DNA from: Pseudomonas putida
GTDB taxonomy: Bacteria > Pseudomonadota > Gammaproteobacteria > Pseudomonadales > Pseudomonadaceae
Assembly: GCF_002741075.1 (NCBI RefSeq)
Contig: NZ_CP016634.1
Span: 884,501 to 948,500 of the forward strand
Length of the DNA stretch: 64,000 nucleotides
Direction of reading: 5' to 3'
A program made the position numbers and the translations under genes. The first letter of the stretch is position 1, and the number at the start of each line of letters is the position of its first letter. Below are positions 46,865-57,139 of this stretch, in pieces. The notes under the pieces were generated by a model. It searched no databases, had not been told where the DNA came from, and saw only the letters and a list, made by a program, of their open reading frames with translations.

Positions 46865-48154
46865 CTAGACATAGTCGCGCAACCGGTACCAGGCTTTCGC
46901 CGCCGCCTCCAAGGGCGCGGCCATCAGCTCGCCGCCGGGGAAGCGGCCATTGTCGATGCCTTGGTACAGCCCCAGCAGGTCATCGTCGCCGAGGATCGCA
47001 TCGCTCACCGCCCGGGCCGCGGCCAGGGTCGGCAGCACGCCATGCCCGGAGAAGCCTTGCAGCCAATAGCGTTGGCCCTGGCGGCCGATGTCGGGGGTGC
47101 GCTGGATGCTGCAATCCAGATGACCGCCCCAGGCGTAGTCCAGACCCACCCCGGTGAGCTGTGGGAACACGCGCTCCAGGTAAGGACGCGTGGCGCTGGC
47201 GACGTCCTTGGGGATACCGCCGAGGTAGGTGCAGCCGCCACCGAACAGCAGGCGATGGTCAGGCGTGAGGCGGAAGTAATCGGGGACGAACTGGTTGTCG
47301 ATCACACAGCTGTTGCGCGGCAGTAGCGACTGGGCCAAACCCGGGTCCAGGGGCGCGGTGGCGACCTGGTAGGACCCGACCGGCAGCAAGCGGCGTGCAA
47401 GATCGCGGTCGAGGCGGTCGATGTAGGCGTTGCACGCCAGCACCAGCACCTGGCTGCGCACTTCGCCAAGGCGTGTGCGGGCGACGAAGCCGCTTGGGCT
47501 TTCGTGGTAGTCGAGCACGTGGCTTTGCTCGAAGATCCGTCCGCCAGCGGCCTCGATGGCGGCGGCCAGACCCTGGGCCAGCTTGAGGGGATTGAGGTGG
47601 GCGCCGTTGGGATCATACAGAGCGGCCTGGTAGCGGGGGCTGTCGATCCAGTCGGGCAGCTCATCGCGGCCGATCAGGCGCAGGCAGTCGTAGCCCCATT
47701 TCTGTTCGGCTTCGTGCTTGGCCTCTTCGAGTATCTTCACGCGGCGAGGCATCACCGCGGTCCACAGGCTGCCGACCCGGTAGTCCACCTCGAAGCCATG
47801 GCGCCCGGGCAACTCGCGCATTTCTTCGGCGGCCCAGCGCATGCTGTCCCAGAGGCGGCGGGCGCGTTCCACACCCAGGGCCTTTTCCAGCGGCGGCATG
47901 TCGCAGGACCAGCCCAGCAGCGCCTGGCCACCGTTGCGCCCGGAGGCGGCCCATGCCACCCGGCTGGCCTCCAGCACGACCACACGTTTGCCGGCCAGAG
48001 CCAGGCGCAGTGCCGTGTGCAAGCCGCTGAAGCCGGCGCCGATGATCAACACGTCGGTGTCCAAGGCGTCTTGCAGGGCAGGGCGCAGGGGGATCGCGGT
48101 GGGGTAGGTCTGGGCGTAGTAGCTGGCAATGTGCTGGGCGGATTGCTTGAACAT
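46865..48154 (-). CDS. FAD-dependent oxidoreductase, PuuB (gamma-glutamylputrescine oxidase)-like
   Basis: The 429-residue DAO-family flavoprotein has the FAD motif VLIIGAGFSGLHTALRLA, the PuuB-like SRVAWAASGRNGGQALLGW, and a C-terminal LQGFSGHGVLPTLAAARA. The leading YYAQTYPTAIPLRPAL segment is usual for this group. Members oxidise glutamylated polyamines or related amines. Pseudomonads have several paralogues, so substrate is uncertain. It is divergent from a LysR gene and near an agmatine-deiminase-like and a PotF-like gene, which supports a polyamine-type substrate. Confidence 0.82.
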   Translation of the reverse strand: MFKQSAQHIASYYAQTYPTAIPLRPALQDALDTDVLIIGAGFSGLHTALRLALAGKRVVVLEASRVAWAASGRNGGQALLGWSCDMPPLEKALGVERARRLWDSMRWAAEEMRELPGRHGFEVDYRVGSLWTAVMPRRVKILEEAKHEAEQKWGYDCLRLIGRDELPDWIDSPRYQAALYDPNGAHLNPLKLAQGLAAAIEAAGGRIFEQSHVLDYHESPSGFVARTRLGEVRSQVLVLACNAYIDRLDRDLARRLLPVGSYQVATAPLDPGLAQSLLPRNSCVIDNQFVPDYFRLTPDHRLLFGGGCTYLGGIPKDVASATRPYLERVFPQLTGVGLDYAWGGHLDCSIQRTPDIGRQGQRYWLQGFSGHGVLPTLAAARAVSDAILGDDDLLGLYQGIDNGRFPGGELMAAPLEAAAKAWYRLRDYV

Positions 48155-48163
48155 GCGGACCTC

Positions 48164-48213
48164 GTGAAATTTGTTGTTATTAATTTCATGAAAAAATAAC
48201 AGAAAAAATTCAC
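48164..48213. promoter_or_regulatory. AT-rich inverted repeat in the divergent PuuB-like/LysR region
   Basis: Arms GTGAAATTTGTTGTTATT (48164-48181) and AATAACAGAAAAAATTCAC (48195-48213) are near-perfect inverted copies around a short centre, just upstream of the oxidase start. A divergent regulator often binds such a site. Confidence 0.45.
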
Positions 48214-48307
48214 GACGCCAGCCCCTTCAGAGGTAAAGGCTTAACGGGAGCTTGAAAATGCCCTATATGATTCGGCTCCGATCATCTCGACCCGCGGAAA
48301 TACCTCC

Positions 48308-49195
48308 ATGCGCCGCCTGCCTTCCCTGACTGCTTTGCGCACGTTCGAATGCGCCGCCCGCCATGGCCATTTTGGTCGGGCCGCCGCCGAGCTGTGCGTG
48401 ACCGACAGTGCGGTCAGCCACCAGATTCGCCAACTGGAAGACCAGCTTGGCGTGGCCCTGTTCGAGCGGGCGGGCCGCCAGGTGCGGCCGACCACCGAAG
48501 CCGAGCGCCTGTTGCATCACCTGCAGCAGGCCTTCGAGCTGATCGGCAAGGCCTGTGACGAGCTGCGCGACCCTGCCTCCCAGGCTGTGCTGCGGGTCGC
48601 GGTCACGGCGGAGTTGGCGCAGAAATGGCTGGTCGCGCGGCTGGCCGACTTCAGCAGCCGATACCCGCACATCACCCTGCATCTGCACGAACAGCCCATC
48701 AACGCCGGTGCCCCGGCCCTGGATATCGACATCGCCATCACCTACGGCACCAGCGCGCTGGACGCCAGCACCCACTTCGTGCGCCCTTTGCCGCTGCTGC
48801 AGTTCTTCCCCGTGTGCAGCCCAGGACTGTTCAACCAATGTGGGCTCAAGCGCCCGCGGGACCTGGTGCGCCATTGCCTGCTGCACGATGACCAGGACGG
48901 GCGCACCTGGACCACCTGGCTGGCCACCCATGCCGAGGACGCCTTGCCCACCCGCCAGTTGTACTTCCCCCACGCCGCGCTGGCTCTGGAAGCGGCGGTG
49001 CTGGGGCAGGGGGTGGCGATGGGCGACAACCTGACTTGCCAGGCCGACCTGCAAAGTGGCCGCCTGGTGCGCCCCTTTACCGCTAGCGTGACCGCTCAGG
49101 GCCAGTACGCGCTGGTCTGTGAGCGCTTGCGTCTGGAGCGGGGTGCGGTGGCCGAATTCATCGACTGGTTCACCGAACAGATCACCGAACCTTGA
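48308..49195 (+). CDS. LysR-family (GcvA-like) transcriptional regulator
   Basis: The 295-residue protein has a typical N-terminal helix-turn-helix (LRTFECAARHGHFGRAAAEL, VTDSAVSHQIRQLEDQLG) of the GcvA subgroup and a two-lobe periplasmic-binding-like effector domain (LRVAVTAELAQKWLVARLAD, DIDIAITYG). It lies divergent from the PuuB-like oxidase and about 95 bp before the agmatine-deiminase-like gene, so it may control both. The inducer is unknown. Confidence 0.88.
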   Translation: MRRLPSLTALRTFECAARHGHFGRAAAELCVTDSAVSHQIRQLEDQLGVALFERAGRQVRPTTEAERLLHHLQQAFELIGKACDELRDPASQAVLRVAVTAELAQKWLVARLADFSSRYPHITLHLHEQPINAGAPALDIDIAITYGTSALDASTHFVRPLPLLQFFPVCSPGLFNQCGLKRPRDLVRHCLLHDDQDGRTWTTWLATHAEDALPTRQLYFPHAALALEAAVLGQGVAMGDNLTCQADLQSGRLVRPFTASVTAQGQYALVCERLRLERGAVAEFIDWFTEQITEP

Positions 49196-49289
49196 ATTGA
49201 ATTCAGCTATTGGCAAGTTTTCATCGTTGGAAGCCTGGACGCGTGCGGCGTAGCGTGCAGTCATCACTCACCGATGACGAGGTTGACCC

Positions 49290-50399
49290 ATGGCACGTTC
49301 GCTCACCACCACCCCCAAGGCCGATGGTTTCCGCCTGCCTGGCGAATTCGAGCGCAAGACGCGCTGCTGGCTCGGCTGGCCGGAGCGTCCGGATGTGTGG
49401 CGCAATGGCGGCAAGCCTGCGCAGAAGGTCTGGGTCGACATCGTCACCGCCATCGCCTCCAGCGAACCGGTGACCGTCTGCGCCTCCGCTGCCCAGTACG
49501 CCAATGCCAGGCGTTTGCTGCCAGCCCATGTGCGGGTGGTGGAAATGACCTGCAACGACACCTGGTTCCGCGACAGCGGCGCGTGCTTCGTGGTCAATGA
49601 CGGCACCGGCGAGGTGCGTGGCGTGGACTTCGAGTTCAATGCCTACGGTGGCTTGGACGGCGGCCTGTACTACCCCTGGGACAAAGACGACCAGATCGCC
49701 CAGAAGATGCTCGAGATCGAAGGCCTGGACCGCTACCGCGCGCCGCTGATCGCCGAACTGGGCGGTATCCAGAGCGATGGCCAGGGCAGCCTGCTGACCA
49801 CCGAGCAGTGCCTGCTCAACCGCAACCGCAACGCCCACCTGGGCAAGGACGAAGTCACCCGCCGACTTGAGGACTACCTGGGCGCCGAGCAGGTGATCTG
49901 GCTGCCGCGTGGTTGCAAGTTCGACGAGACCGATGGCCACGTCGATGACCTGGCCTGCTTCGTGCGGCCAGGGGAGGTGGTGCTGCAATGGACCGATGAT
50001 CGCAACGATCCGCAGTGGGAAATCTACCAGGAGGCCTACGACATCCTGCGCAGCACCCGTGACAGCCGTGGTCGCGAACTGAAGGTGCACAAACTGCCGC
50101 AACCCCAGGTGCTGGAGTGGACCGCCGAGGAAGCGGCCGGGCTGGACCAGGTCGACGGCACCCACCTGCGCCAGGCGGGCACCCGCATCTGCGCGTCCTA
50201 CATCAACTATTACGCCGGTAACTCGGCGATCGTCGTGCCGCTGTTCGGTGATCGCAACGACAGCGTGGCCCAGGCGACCCTGGCCGAGCTGTTCCCCGAC
50301 CACCGCATCATCGGCATCGAGAATTCGCGGGAGATCCTGCTCGGCGGTGGTAACGTCGCCTGCATCACCATGCCGCAATACGCTGCGGGAGGTCGCTGA
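49290..50399 (+). CDS. Agmatine deiminase family protein with altered active-site residues
   Basis: The 369-residue protein of the peptidylarginine-deiminase (Porph_ppi) family has the length of AguA, which converts agmatine to N-carbamoylputrescine. It keeps NDTWFRDSG, the His217 motif DGHVDDLACFVRPGE, TDDRNDPQ and the catalytic Cys358 in GGGNVACIT. Compared with the AguA motifs as I know them, His before the Cys is Ala357 (usual form GGGNIHCIT). The usual EGGxIH motif reads LGGIQ with Gln161. These changes suggest a different substrate or reduced agmatine activity. Its stop shares a base with the following PotF-like start (TGATG). I therefore give no symbol. Confidence 0.78.
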   Translation: MARSLTTTPKADGFRLPGEFERKTRCWLGWPERPDVWRNGGKPAQKVWVDIVTAIASSEPVTVCASAAQYANARRLLPAHVRVVEMTCNDTWFRDSGACFVVNDGTGEVRGVDFEFNAYGGLDGGLYYPWDKDDQIAQKMLEIEGLDRYRAPLIAELGGIQSDGQGSLLTTEQCLLNRNRNAHLGKDEVTRRLEDYLGAEQVIWLPRGCKFDETDGHVDDLACFVRPGEVVLQWTDDRNDPQWEIYQEAYDILRSTRDSRGRELKVHKLPQPQVLEWTAEEAAGLDQVDGTHLRQAGTRICASYINYYAGNSAIVVPLFGDRNDSVAQATLAELFPDHRIIGIENSREILLGGGNVACITMPQYAAGGR

Positions 50400-51496
50400 T
50401 GAAACTCGCCCCGCTGGCCCTGGCGGTCGCCCTGGGTTGCGCAGCGTCGGCGGCCCAGGCAGCCGACGCACAACAGCCGACCGTCAATCTGTACATCTGG
50501 GGCGAATACCTCGCCCCGGACACCCTGACCAATTTCGAGAAGCAGACCGGCATCCGCGTGGTGGCCGACCACTTCGACTCGCTGGAAACCGCCGAGACCA
50601 AGCTGCTTACCGGCGGCAGTGGCTACGACGTGGTGCTCAGCGCCGGCCAGCACTTGAGCCGGGCGATCGCCAGCGGTGCCCTGCAGCCGCTGGACAAGGA
50701 CAAACTGCCGCACCTGGCGGGCATCGGCGAGGAGTTTCGCCAGCACATGGCGGTGTTCGACCCCGGTAACCGCTATGCCGGCACCTACGCCTGGGGTACC
50801 ACGGGCGTTGGCTATCAGCAGCAGGCGGTGGCGGCACGGCTCAAGGAGGCGCCGCGCGACAGCTGGGCGATGCTGCTCGATCCGCAGGTGGTGGCAAAGT
50901 TCGCCGATTGCGGTGTGAGCTTCCTCAATGATCCCAACGAGGTGTTCGCCGCGACGATGCGTTACCTGGGGCTGGACATCAACCAGCAGCGCCTGGAGGA
51001 CCTCAAGACCGCTGAAGCGCACCTGCGCAAGGTCCGTCCGTACATCCGCTACTTTGACAATGACCGCAACATCAATGACCTGGCCAATGGCGAGACCTGC
51101 GTGGCCATGTCGTGGAACGGCAACGTGGCCATCGCCCAGGCCCAGGCCGAGCAGGCGGGCAAACCGTTCAGCCTGGACTACAGCATTCCCAAGGAAGGCA
51201 CGTTGATCTGGCTCGATGCGCTGGTGGTGCCCAAGGATGCGCCGCATCCGGAGGCGGCGTGGAAATTGATGGACTACCTGATGCAGCCGGAGGTGATCGC
51301 GCCGATCACCGACACCATTCACTACGCCAACGCGATCACGGCGGCCGACGGATTGGTGGACCCGAAGATCCGCAACGCCCCAGGGACCTATCCGCCAGCC
51401 GAGGTGAGGGCGCGGTTGTACAGCAAGAACGACAACGCCAAGGCCTTCAACCGGGAGCTGACCCGGGCGTTCAGCCGGCTCAAGAGCGGGACCTGA
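50399..51496 (+). CDS. Polyamine-type ABC transporter periplasmic binding protein (PotF-like)
   Basis: The 365-residue protein has a signal peptide (MKLAPLALAVALGCAASAAQA). It has the spermidine/putrescine binding-protein fold: LYIWGEYLAPDTLTNFEKQT, then ALQPLDKDKLPHL, GTTGVGYQ and LDYSIPKEGTLIWLDALVVP. Its start overlaps the preceding stop, so it is coupled to the deiminase-like gene. No permease or ATPase genes follow, so it must use a transporter encoded elsewhere or act as a sensor. A putrescine or agmatine-like ligand is inferred. Confidence 0.85.
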   Translation: MKLAPLALAVALGCAASAAQAADAQQPTVNLYIWGEYLAPDTLTNFEKQTGIRVVADHFDSLETAETKLLTGGSGYDVVLSAGQHLSRAIASGALQPLDKDKLPHLAGIGEEFRQHMAVFDPGNRYAGTYAWGTTGVGYQQQAVAARLKEAPRDSWAMLLDPQVVAKFADCGVSFLNDPNEVFAATMRYLGLDINQQRLEDLKTAEAHLRKVRPYIRYFDNDRNINDLANGETCVAMSWNGNVAIAQAQAEQAGKPFSLDYSIPKEGTLIWLDALVVPKDAPHPEAAWKLMDYLMQPEVIAPITDTIHYANAITAADGLVDPKIRNAPGTYPPAEVRARLYSKNDNAKAFNRELTRAFSRLKSGT

Positions 51497-51622
51497 CAGG
51501 AGGGGGCGTTTGCCTGTGTTGGCCCTTTCGCGGGTATAGGTGCTCTTGAAAGCACCGGACGTCCTTGGGAGGGGGTTACCCGCTCAGGTATTCCGATGTT
51601 CTTGAGTCCACCGAAGAAACCT

Positions 51623-51645
51623 GTGGGAGCGGGTTTACCCGCGAA
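51623..51645 (+). repeat. REP unit before topB
   Basis: Full GTGGGAGCGGGTTTACCC-type unit in the gap between the PotF-like gene and the topB stop. A degenerate opposite unit lies near 51527. Confidence 0.75.
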
Positions 51646-51666
51646 AAGGCCGGCACAGGCGATGCA

Positions 51667-53640
51667 TTAACGGGAGGTCTTGCGCCGTGGTTGCCTCGGC
51701 TTGCTGCCTGTTGTTTTGGCGCTGTCGTCAGAAGCCTTGCCTTTTGCGGTACTGCGCCGTTTCTTCTTCCATGGCGCGCCCTTGCCCCCAGCCGGCACAG
51801 GCGGTCCGCTGATGGTCAGGCGCATGCCGCTGCAGCGCTGCACCAGCTTGCCCATCCAGGCCGATTGCCGGGCGACGAATTCTTCCAGGCTCATCTCGCC
51901 GCTCTGCACCATGTCCAGTGCCTGCTCCCAGATGGCGGTGGTGCCGGGGTCGGCGATAGCGCGGGGCACGGCGTCGATCAGGCTGAAGGCCGCAGGCGTG
52001 GCGGACAGGGCCTTGCCGTTCTTGACCAGGTAACCGCGGTCGAGCAGGCCTTGAATGATGCTGGCGCGGGTGGCCTCGGTGCCGATGCCGGTGGTTTCCT
52101 TGAGCTTCTGCTTGAGCAGTGGGTCGTCCACCAGCTTGGCGACATTCTTCATCGCCTTGATCAGATCACCCTCGGTGAAGGGTTTGGGGGGCTGGGTCCA
52201 CAGGTCCTTGAGTTGCAGGTCATGCACCGCGCAGGCCTGGCCTTGGCTCAGCGACGGCAATACCTGAGGAGGTGGCGCTTCGCGGCCTTTGGCCGGGGTC
52301 AGCGCCTCGGGCAGGGCGCGGCGCCAGCCAGGTTCGACGATCTGCTTGCCCACCGCGCGCAGGGCATGGCCGGCGCAGTCGAACTCGGCCTGTGTGCGAT
52401 CGTACTCGTGGTTGGACAGGAACTGCGCCAGGTAGCGGGCGCGGATCAATGTATAGACGGCCTTGTACTTGGGCGGCAGGCGCGAAGGGTCGTTGGCGGC
52501 GGCGGTGGGGATGATGCCGTGGTGGGCGCTGACCTTGGCGTCGTTCCAGGCCCGTGAGCGGCGCTGGGGCTCCAGGTGCGGTTGCAAAGGCGCGAGACTG
52601 GTGTCGGCACGTTGCAAGGCGGCCAGGATCGCCGGCGCTTCGCCGTGCTGGCTGAGCGGCAGGTAACCGCAGTCGCTGCGCGGGTAGGTGATCAGCTTGT
52701 GGGTTTCGTACAGGGCCTGAGCGATATCCAAGGTCTCCTGTGCGCCAAGGCCGAGCTTCTTGGAGCAGACTTCCTGCAGGGTGCCCAGGTCGAAGGGCAG
52801 GGGCGCCGCTTCGCGCACGCGTTCGGTGGCCACCTTGGTCACCTGGGCGCTTGCGGTCGCCCTCATGTCGGCGGCAGCCTGCTGGGCCAAGGCCGGGTTC
52901 AGGCAACGACCTTGGTCGTCACAGGCATCTTCGGGCGCGCGCCATTGGGCGGTGAAGACGCTACCGCTGCTCTGTAGGTGCACGTCGATGGCCCAATAGG
53001 GCACCGGCACGAAGTCGGCGATGCTGCGGTCGCGGTCGACCACCAAGCGCAGGGTCGGCGTCTGTACCCGGCCGACCGGCAGCACGCCTTGGTAGCCGGA
53101 TTGGCGGCCCAGCAAGGTGAACAGGCGGCTCATGTTCATGCCGATCAGCCAGTCGGCGCGGGAGCGACCGAGGGCCGAATGGTACAGGCTGAAGGTTTCC
53201 TGGCCCGGCAGCAGGCGAGCCAGGGCCTTGCGGATCGAGGCGTCGTCCAGCGCCGAGAGCCACAGGCGCTGGATCGGGCCGTGGTAGCGACAGTGTTCCA
53301 CCAGCTCGCGGGCGATCATCTCGCCCTCGCGATCGGCGTCAGTGGCGATCACCAGCTCCCGGGCTTGGCCAAGCAGGCGTTTGACGGCCTTGAACTGGCT
53401 GGCGGTCTTGGGCTTGACCAGCATCTTCCATTTTTCCGGAATGATCGGCAGGTCAGCGAGGTTCCAGCGCTTGTAGCGCTCGTCGTAGCTGTCGGGTGGG
53501 GCGGTTTCGAGCAGGTGGCCGATGCACCACGTCACGCAGACGTCGGTGCCTTGCCAGCAGCCGTCGGCCTTGCGGGTGGCACCGAGGACTTTGGCGATGT
53601 CCTTGGCCTGGGAGGGTTTTTCGCAGAGGAACAGGCGCAT
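51667..53640 (-). CDS. topB: DNA topoisomerase III
   Basis: This 657-residue type IA topoisomerase decatenates and relaxes DNA. The Toprim domain is at the start (MRLFLCEKPSQAKDIAKVLG, then ELVIATDADREGEMIARELV). The active tyrosine is Tyr319 in HKLITYPRSDCGYL, and the GIGTEATRASIIQGLLDRG motif follows. After about residue 615 the protein ends in a basic, Lys/Arg/Pro-rich tail instead of zinc ribbons, as in other TopB proteins. It is monocistronic, bounded by REP units on both sides. Confidence 0.95.
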   Translation of the reverse strand: MRLFLCEKPSQAKDIAKVLGATRKADGCWQGTDVCVTWCIGHLLETAPPDSYDERYKRWNLADLPIIPEKWKMLVKPKTASQFKAVKRLLGQARELVIATDADREGEMIARELVEHCRYHGPIQRLWLSALDDASIRKALARLLPGQETFSLYHSALGRSRADWLIGMNMSRLFTLLGRQSGYQGVLPVGRVQTPTLRLVVDRDRSIADFVPVPYWAIDVHLQSSGSVFTAQWRAPEDACDDQGRCLNPALAQQAAADMRATASAQVTKVATERVREAAPLPFDLGTLQEVCSKKLGLGAQETLDIAQALYETHKLITYPRSDCGYLPLSQHGEAPAILAALQRADTSLAPLQPHLEPQRRSRAWNDAKVSAHHGIIPTAAANDPSRLPPKYKAVYTLIRARYLAQFLSNHEYDRTQAEFDCAGHALRAVGKQIVEPGWRRALPEALTPAKGREAPPPQVLPSLSQGQACAVHDLQLKDLWTQPPKPFTEGDLIKAMKNVAKLVDDPLLKQKLKETTGIGTEATRASIIQGLLDRGYLVKNGKALSATPAAFSLIDAVPRAIADPGTTAIWEQALDMVQSGEMSLEEFVARQSAWMGKLVQRCSGMRLTISGPPVPAGGKGAPWKKKRRSTAKGKASDDSAKTTGSKPRQPRRKTSR

Positions 53641-53763
53641 GGCCGGGAACGCTTCATCGCAAATGAGGGCGTTAGGATGCGCAAGCCTGGGCGCGGAAGC
53701 AAGCTTTGCCTGGATGGATATACAGCATTTTGTCAGGGTGCGTTTCAGCGTCGTCCCTGACGG

Positions 53764-53828
53764 TTCGCGGGTAAACCCGCTTCCACAGGTGCATCGCTGA
53801 GGCCTGTGGGAGCGGGTTTACCCGCGAA
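53764..53828. repeat. REP pair (REPIN-like)
   Basis: Two well-conserved REP units in opposite orientation, 53764-53786 and 53806-53828, separated by about 20 bp, between topB and the GNAT gene. Confidence 0.85.
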
Positions 53829-53858
53829 TGGGTCCGTCGAATCAGCCTAATTTGTGGG

Positions 53859-54293
53859 TCAGGCCGGTTCGCAGGAGTCGCGCACCATGTCCACGTGCGG
53901 GATGCCGGCTTCGAGGAATTCCTCGCTGACCACCCGGAATCCCAGGCGCTCGTAGAACGGCGTGGCGTGTACCTGGGCGCTGAGCATCTGCTGCTTGAGG
54001 TCGCGGTTCTGCGCCTCGACGATCACCGCACGCACCAGGGTGTCGCCGACTTTCAAACCGCGCCAGTCCTTGAGCACCGAGATCCGGCCAATGGTGCCGT
54101 CGGGCAGCAGGCGGGCGGTACCGATCGGGTAGTCGCCCTCCAGGGCCAGGAAGTGCAGGGCATCCTGGTCCTCGGCGTCGAACTCTAACTCCGGCGGAAT
54201 GTGCTGCTCGGCCACGAACACCGCTTCGCGGATGCGGCGGATATCGGCGTTGTCTTTATGCCAGTCGGCGAGGCGAACGCTGATCTTATTCAT
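53859..54293 (-). CDS. GNAT family N-acetyltransferase
   Basis: The 144-residue acetyl-CoA-dependent acetyltransferase has the GNAT core IGRISVLKDWRGLKVGDTLV (pyrophosphate-binding motif in a Arg/Gly-x-Gly form) and the C-terminal ATPFYERLGFRVVSEEFLEA. It resembles ElaA/YjcF-like proteins. The acceptor is unknown. The ATG at 54293 lies inside the last codons of the roxA gene, an eight-base overlap, which suggests translational coupling. Confidence 0.85.
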   Translation of the reverse strand: MNKISVRLADWHKDNADIRRIREAVFVAEQHIPPELEFDAEDQDALHFLALEGDYPIGTARLLPDGTIGRISVLKDWRGLKVGDTLVRAVIVEAQNRDLKQQMLSAQVHATPFYERLGFRVVSEEFLEAGIPHVDMVRDSCEPA

Positions 54294-55452
54294 TGGCAAA
54301 TCCCAGGCTTCCTTGTTTGACCAGTTGGCACAGCAATGTCAGGCCTTCTTCGTCTTCCAGCCACTGTACAAGGTTTTCGATGTGCAGTGCGTCGGCGGCG
54401 CAGACCAGTTTCAGCAGTTCGCGCAGGTGGCCCGAGAGCAGACGGCTCTGGCCGCTGGCGAACAGCAGCAGGTTGTCGTCGACTTCCGACCAGGCCATGC
54501 GCGCACTCGGGTTGCGGATCAAAATGGCGCCTTGCTCCAGGCTGTCGATCAGGTCTTCCTCGCTCAGCTCTTCACCGGACACCAGCTCCGGGTAGCGCGG
54601 CTCGGTCATGAACTGGCCGAACCAGGTGAGCAGCAGGCGCTCATCGCCCATGTGCTCGGCCAGCAGGGACTTGAGGCGGTCCAGGGCATCGTGCTGGATC
54701 TGGTGCGGGTCGGCGGCAGGCTGGGCGTCGGCGTCGCTGTAGCGCTCCTCATCTGGCAGGAACTGGCTGAGGAAGTCGGTGAAGTGGGTCAGCACTTCAG
54801 CAGCGCTCGGGGCGCGGAAGCCTACCGAATAGGTCAGGCAGTCGTCTTCGGCCACGCCATAGTGGGCCAGGCGCGGCGGCAGGTAGAGCATGTCGCCGGG
54901 CTCCAGGGTCCATTCGCCGCTCTGCTCGAATTCTGCGAGGATGCGCAGGTCGGTGTGCTCCAGCAACGGGCTGTCGCTGTCGCACATCTGGCCGACTTTC
55001 CAGTTGCGCTTGCCGTGGCCTTGAAGCAGGAACACGTCATAGTTGTCGAAGTGTGGGCCGACGCTGCCGCCAGGCGCTGCGAAGCTGACCATCACATCAT
55101 CGATACGCCAGCTCGGCAGGAAGCGGAAGTGCTCCAGCAGCTCGGCCACTTCCGGGACGAACTGGTCCACTGCCTGGACCAGCAGGGTCCAGTCGCGCTC
55201 GGGCAGCGTGGCGAAGGTGTCCTCGGCGAAGGGGCCGCGACGCAGCTCCCACGGACGCTCGCCATGCTCGAGCACCAGGCGCGACTCGACTTCCTCTTCC
55301 AGGGCAAGGCCGGCCAGCTCGTCAGGGTCGATCGGGCTTTCGAAATCCGGGAAGGCCTGGCGCACCAGCAGGGGCTTCTTCTGCCAGTAGTCGCGAAGGA
55401 ATTCACGGGCCGTCAGGCCGCCCAGCAGCTGCAGTGGAGTATCAGGATTCAT
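54286..55452 (-). CDS. roxA: Ribosomal protein uL16 arginine hydroxylase (RoxA/YcfD-type cupin)
   Basis: This 388-residue Fe(II)/2-oxoglutarate oxygenase has a JmjC-type fold. The metal triad is visible: His134 and Asp136 in GPHFDNYDVFLLQ and His197 in PPRLAHYGV. The C-terminal winged-helix-like domain is typical of YcfD, which hydroxylates an arginine of ribosomal protein L16 in E. coli. The start at 55452 (MNPDTPLQLLGGLT) has TAGG six bases upstream. A TTG two codons earlier is possible. It lies downstream of purB past a strong terminator, and is coupled to the GNAT gene. Confidence 0.87.
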   Translation of the reverse strand: MNPDTPLQLLGGLTAREFLRDYWQKKPLLVRQAFPDFESPIDPDELAGLALEEEVESRLVLEHGERPWELRRGPFAEDTFATLPERDWTLLVQAVDQFVPEVAELLEHFRFLPSWRIDDVMVSFAAPGGSVGPHFDNYDVFLLQGHGKRNWKVGQMCDSDSPLLEHTDLRILAEFEQSGEWTLEPGDMLYLPPRLAHYGVAEDDCLTYSVGFRAPSAAEVLTHFTDFLSQFLPDEERYSDADAQPAADPHQIQHDALDRLKSLLAEHMGDERLLLTWFGQFMTEPRYPELVSGEELSEEDLIDSLEQGAILIRNPSARMAWSEVDDNLLLFASGQSRLLSGHLRELLKLVCAADALHIENLVQWLEDEEGLTLLCQLVKQGSLGFANE

Positions 55453-55495
55453 GTTCAACCTATTGAAAAAACGTAATTTTCATCCGGGAATAAAA

Positions 55496-55516
55496 ACGCC
55501 CGGCCAGGCCGGGCGT
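55496..55516 (-). terminator. Rho-independent terminator of purB
   Basis: On the - strand ACGCCCGG-CCTGG-CCGGGCGT is followed by TTTTTATT, 17 bases beyond the purB stop. It separates purB from roxA. Confidence 0.9.
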
Positions 55517-55533
55517 CGATCACGGGGCGCAGG

Positions 55534-57009
<1,476 letters not shown>

Positions 57010-57034
57010 TCAAAAAAAGCGTGAAGCGATCCCT

Positions 57035-57115
57035 GTGGGGGCGGGTTATCCGCGGACAAGGGTGAACCCCTTGCCATGCCTCGCGGTGTTATTTTCGCGG
57101 GTAAACCCGCACCCG
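57035..57115. repeat. REP pair between purB and hflD
   Basis: Degenerate units at 57035-57054 (+) and 57094-57115 (-). No gene is seen in this 235-bp gap. Confidence 0.65.
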
Positions 57116-57139
57116 TAGGGCATGTCGCCGATTTTGGAG

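Noticed and set aside
49290..50399. Plain assignment as agmatine deiminase AguA
   Set aside because: Two conserved active-site motifs differ from those of AguA as I know them, so only the family name is given.
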